Shown piece by piece: positions 61,442 to 64,000 of a DNA stretch of 64,000 nucleotides. The notes below the pieces were generated by a model that worked only from the letters and a program-made list of their open reading frames with translations, was not told where the DNA came from and did not search any database. The position numbers and the translations under genes are program-made. The stretch is from Anaerolineales bacterium (GTDB lineage: Bacteria > Chloroflexota > Anaerolineae > Anaerolineales > Villigracilaceae). The stretch is taken from NCBI GenBank assembly GCA_030583885.1, contig CP129480.1:1860001-1924000 (forward strand), in the 5' to 3' direction. The stretch's first letter is position 1. Each line of letters begins with the position of its first letter.

Positions 61442-62608
61442 TTATTTCCACTTCAGCAGGGAAATGGTAAATGTGCTTCCCTGGCCGGGTACGCTTTCAA
61501 CATCCAGCGTGCCGCGATGCTGTTGGATGACCTGGCGCGTGATGGAAAGTCCGATGCCCAATCCGCTGTAAAGTTCATCGTCGCTTTTATCCAGATGGAA
61601 AAACCTGTCAAAGATATGCGGACGAATCTGCGGATCAATGCCGATGCCGTGATCTTCGACGGCGATGCTCACACGATTATCCTGTTCTGAAATTCGTATC
61701 TCCACCACACCGTTCGGCGGACTGAATTTTATGGCATTGTCCACCAGCGCTATAACCGCGCGTTCAAGGGATTTTTCATCGCCCTGCACATGGGGGACAT
61801 TGTGGCCGCCTTTTATTTTCACCTTAACCCGTCTTGCCCGCGCTTTGCCGTCATATTTATTAACAACGTTGTTCACGATATCGGCAACATTGACAGGCTG
61901 AAAATCCGGGATGACCAGATCGATCTCCTGCAGGAAGAGAATGTCATTTGTGAGCGTAACGATCTGGTCCACGTTACGCGCGATGGTGTCCAGCGATGTG
62001 TCCAGCTGTTCGCCGCTGAGCATCCCTTTTTTGAGTGCGTGCAAATATCCGCTCGCAGCCATTAATGGAGTGCGCAACTCGTGTGCGACGCTGGAAAGGA
62101 ATTCGTTGCGCGCATGTTCCTGCTCGGAGAGTTTTTGATAGGCATCCGCCAGTTCGGCGGCCCGCAAACGCAGATCTTCGATGGCAAGCTGGTCGTTCTG
62201 CCGCAGCCGGCTGCTGATCTCCCCAACCATTGCCATGGCCACGCTGGGACTGTGTTTCAGCACGCGGTTGAATCCCTCCTTATCCAATTCCAGCACGACG
62301 ACGTTGGTTATTGATTTGACGGTGGCGGCTCTGGGTGCGTTGTGGATAAGTGCCATCTCACCGAAAAAATCCCCGGCAGTCAGGGTTTTCAGTAGACGCT
62401 TGTCTGTATTGTTGATGGTTTTTGTGACCTCGAACTCCCCCTCGAGTACCATGTAGAATGTCTGTTCAACCGCATCCTCCCTGCATAAGACGGTATCGGG
62501 GGGATATGTCTTGATATGGCTGTTGACAATGATCTCCTGCACTTCGTTCGGCCGGATGCCGGGAAATGCGCGGGGGATGATTTTTGCGGGGGTGCGGATC
62601 GTGGTCAT
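61442..62608 (-). CDS. Soluble histidine kinase with cNMP-binding domain
   Basis: 388 residues, no membrane helix. The N-terminal cyclic-nucleotide-binding fold (about 15-135) shows FYMVLEGEFEVTK, GDFFGEMALIHNAPRAATV. It leads straight into HisKA (H-box SSVAHELRTPLMAAS) and HATPase_c (N box LVDNAIKFSPP, G1 VEDHGIGID, G2 GLGIGLSI). It is the only complete histidine kinase in the window and could phosphorylate the receivers of the GAF array; this is only a suggestion. Confidence 0.93.
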   Translation of the reverse strand: MTTIRTPAKIIPRAFPGIRPNEVQEIIVNSHIKTYPPDTVLCREDAVEQTFYMVLEGEFEVTKTINNTDKRLLKTLTAGDFFGEMALIHNAPRAATVKSITNVVVLELDKEGFNRVLKHSPSVAMAMVGEISSRLRQNDQLAIEDLRLRAAELADAYQKLSEQEHARNEFLSSVAHELRTPLMAASGYLHALKKGMLSGEQLDTSLDTIARNVDQIVTLTNDILFLQEIDLVIPDFQPVNVADIVNNVVNKYDGKARARRVKVKIKGGHNVPHVQGDEKSLERAVIALVDNAIKFSPPNGVVEIRISEQDNRVSIAVEDHGIGIDPQIRPHIFDRFFHLDKSDDELYSGLGIGLSITRQVIQQHRGTLDVESVPGQGSTFTISLLKWK

Positions 62609-62750
62609 GAGTCACCTGTAATGTGGGTGATTTTATCATGCGGCAGAGAATGGACATTCACCCATTCGGGCTATCCGTGAATTCCAGCGACAGGAGTGTT
62701 TAATAAAGTTAGGTTGCACAATTAATTGGTAACCAGTAATAACAAAATGA

Positions 62751-63239
62751 CTATGGGCTGATTACCGGATAAGCGGAAAGATCGATATCATCGTAGATCG
62801 TGAGATACTCCTCGGCGATCCAGCACGGGGACCAGAAGTAGGGATTCTCGATCACATACCAGCCTGGTACACTGCCTATGCCGATCAATTCAACATCTTT
62901 AAAGTCGCTGATATTGCTGGTCAGGGGATAGCTAGGACCGGGCCCCGTGTAACAAGGGGCCGGTCCTTTGACCTTGGGCAAACTCGTTGCAACAGGTTCC
63001 GCGGACACCGGTTCGGGGGTTGGGGTCTCCGTCTCGACGGGGATTGGGCTGGAAGTGGGGGGGGGCGGCGTGGGCGAGTACGCAATCGCAGTTTGGGTCA
63101 ACATGATGGATGCCAGCTCTGCTGAGAGCGTGCCAATGGCGTCCATGGTGGGAGTTGGTTCTGCCTGAGGAATGCAGGCAGCTAGGAGCAGACTTGCGAT
63201 AAGGGTATTCATTAGTATGCGATAGTGACTTGCTTTCAT
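62751..63239 (-). CDS. Lipoprotein with bacterial SH3 domain
   Basis: 162 residues from the ATG at 63239 (GGAG upstream). Lipobox LLAACIPQ. A Thr/Pro linker (about 58-82) is followed by an SH3b domain (PCYTGPGPSYPLTSNI, LIGIGSVPGWYVIENP, CWIAEEYLTIY). It probably binds cell-wall peptidoglycan or a surface peptide. Confidence 0.88.
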   Translation of the reverse strand: MKASHYRILMNTLIASLLLAACIPQAEPTPTMDAIGTLSAELASIMLTQTAIAYSPTPPPPTSSPIPVETETPTPEPVSAEPVATSLPKVKGPAPCYTGPGPSYPLTSNISDFKDVELIGIGSVPGWYVIENPYFWSPCWIAEEYLTIYDDIDLSAYPVISP

Positions 63240-63318
63240 GAATATCTCCATCGGATGGTTGAATCATCCAAACAACATTCATGCAAGTATACACTGAACT
63301 TTTCCATGGTGATTGAAT

Positions 63319-63360
63319 ATCAAGAAGGCTCCTGAAATGCACCTCAGGAACCATCTTGAT
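63319..63360 (-). terminator. Hairpin after the rhodanese-like gene
   Basis: ATCAAGA (63319-63325) pairs with TCTTGAT (63354-63360), with TCCTGA/TCAGGA inside. No T run follows, so termination is uncertain. Confidence 0.45.
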
Positions 63361-63387
63361 TACCGGTCACTGGATTCTGGGATTTTT

Positions 63388-64000
63388 CTACCCGCAGCCA
63401 CCACCGCTTTTATCACGCTTCAACTGCAATTTAATCTTTTCTTCGAATTCCAGGTTTTCATATTGAATGGGGCTGGGCGAACAGGATTCATAGCGGCTGC
63501 CCAACGCGGCAGGGAAGAGATAGCCCAATTCGTCGTCCCCAGCATTGGGGTTGAGTCGAAGCGCATCCTCCTCCGTGCCAAAGAACGCGATCCAGTTGTT
63601 GACCCCGCCTTCGAGGATGTACACGTTTGGCACGCTGTCCGCTGCGAGAATCTTCCACGCCTGCACGGCAGCGGTTTCGTCGTTGCTTATCACGAGGAAG
63701 ACGGTGTTGGCGGGCGGCTCACTGAGCAGGAGGGGGACGATCTCTTCGATGCGCTCCAACGGCACGTTGACCGCATCTTCGATGTGATACAGGTTGTAAT
63801 CGGCTTCGGAACGCACATCGAGATAGACAGGTTTCATACCCTGGTTGTATTTTGCCTTGAAGGCTTCGGCGGGCGTGATGAAAGCCAGGCGGTTCATAAG
63901 CATTTGGTCGGCGGTATAGGTAATTGTGTTGACAATGGGTTCCTGACCTTCGACCTGAATGGTTTCGGTGCGTGTGAATGTCAGTTTGTTGTATCTTTCT
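63388..64000 (-). CDS. Rhodanese-like protein, C-terminal part (cut by right edge)
   Basis: The frame is open from the right edge; the internal ATG at 63903 is not the real start, because upstream codons (RYNKLTFTRTETIQVEG) continue to the edge. The rhodanese-like fold includes PVYLDVRSEADYNLYHIEDA and NVYILEGGVNNWIA. The active-site loop reads VISNDETAAVQAW, without the usual Cys, so sulfur transfer is not expected. It ends SGGGCG. Upstream parts are outside the window. Confidence 0.8.
   Translation of the reverse strand, partial: ERYNKLTFTRTETIQVEGQEPIVNTITYTADQMLMNRLAFITPAEAFKAKYNQGMKPVYLDVRSEADYNLYHIEDAVNVPLERIEEIVPLLLSEPPANTVFLVISNDETAAVQAWKILAADSVPNVYILEGGVNNWIAFFGTEEDALRLNPNAGDDELGYLFPAALGSRYESCSPSPIQYENLEFEEKIKLQLKRDKSGGGCG

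Overview
The window looks like part of a chromosome from a filamentous or sludge-type member of the Chloroflexota, most likely class Anaerolineae. This is an inference from gene style: many GAF-domain sensors, lipoproteins with Thr/Pro-rich (TPTP-type) linkers, TadE/TadG-like pseudopilins, a T-box leader and molybdenum hydroxylase genes with yqeB/yqeC/mocA-like partners. No 16S rRNA or other decisive marker is present.

Left part (1-16432, minus strand): one long, tightly coupled gene array. Two stand-alone receiver (REC) proteins lead it. They are followed by a soluble four-GAF protein and then at least eight membrane-anchored GAF proteins, the last cut by the window edge. The complete members share two GAF domains and the same short C-terminal tail, but differ in their N-terminal input parts (polytopic membrane segment, or Cache plus HAMP). 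None carries a histidine-kinase, cyclase or other output domain. This kinase-less sensor array is the most unusual system here.

Middle-left (16500-23150): tRNA-Gly(CCC), a polyprenyl synthase overlapping a HAD hydrolase, an orphan 140-residue protein, dCMP deaminase, a FabH-like synthase, and glmS. The glmS leader contains a convincing glmS self-cleaving ribozyme whose P3 arm carries a GC-rich repeat-like insertion.

Middle (23147-30737): six genes of Tad/Flp-pilus type. Five encode TadE/TadG-like pseudopilins, two of them with Thr/Pro-rich parts and one with a von Willebrand A-like domain. The sixth is a prepilin peptidase that appears to be transcribed leaderless from a palindromic promoter. 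MurA (with Asp in place of the usual catalytic Cys), two lipoproteins and thioredoxin follow.

Centre-right (33985-41736): ftsY, prfB with the classical CTT-TGA programmed +1 frameshift, an S1-domain protein, a T-box leader in front of a type-2-like ileS, a phosphatidylcholine-synthase-like gene and a GNAT acetyltransferase. A secreted repeat protein, PlsC-like acyltransferase and DagK-like lipid kinase follow on the minus strand.

Right (44472-57194): molybdenum hydroxylase maturation genes (two MocA-like units, YqeC, YqeB), an eIF1/SUI1-like factor, DUF1361, DinB, alpha/beta hydrolase, and a xanthine-dehydrogenase-type enzyme in two genes with an unknown membrane protein between them. The far right holds class I fructose-bisphosphate aldolase, several lipoproteins, a Nudix hydrolase, a cNMP-binding-domain histidine kinase and an incomplete rhodanese-like gene running off the right edge. 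Several convergent gene pairs are separated by near-perfect or perfect palindromic terminators.
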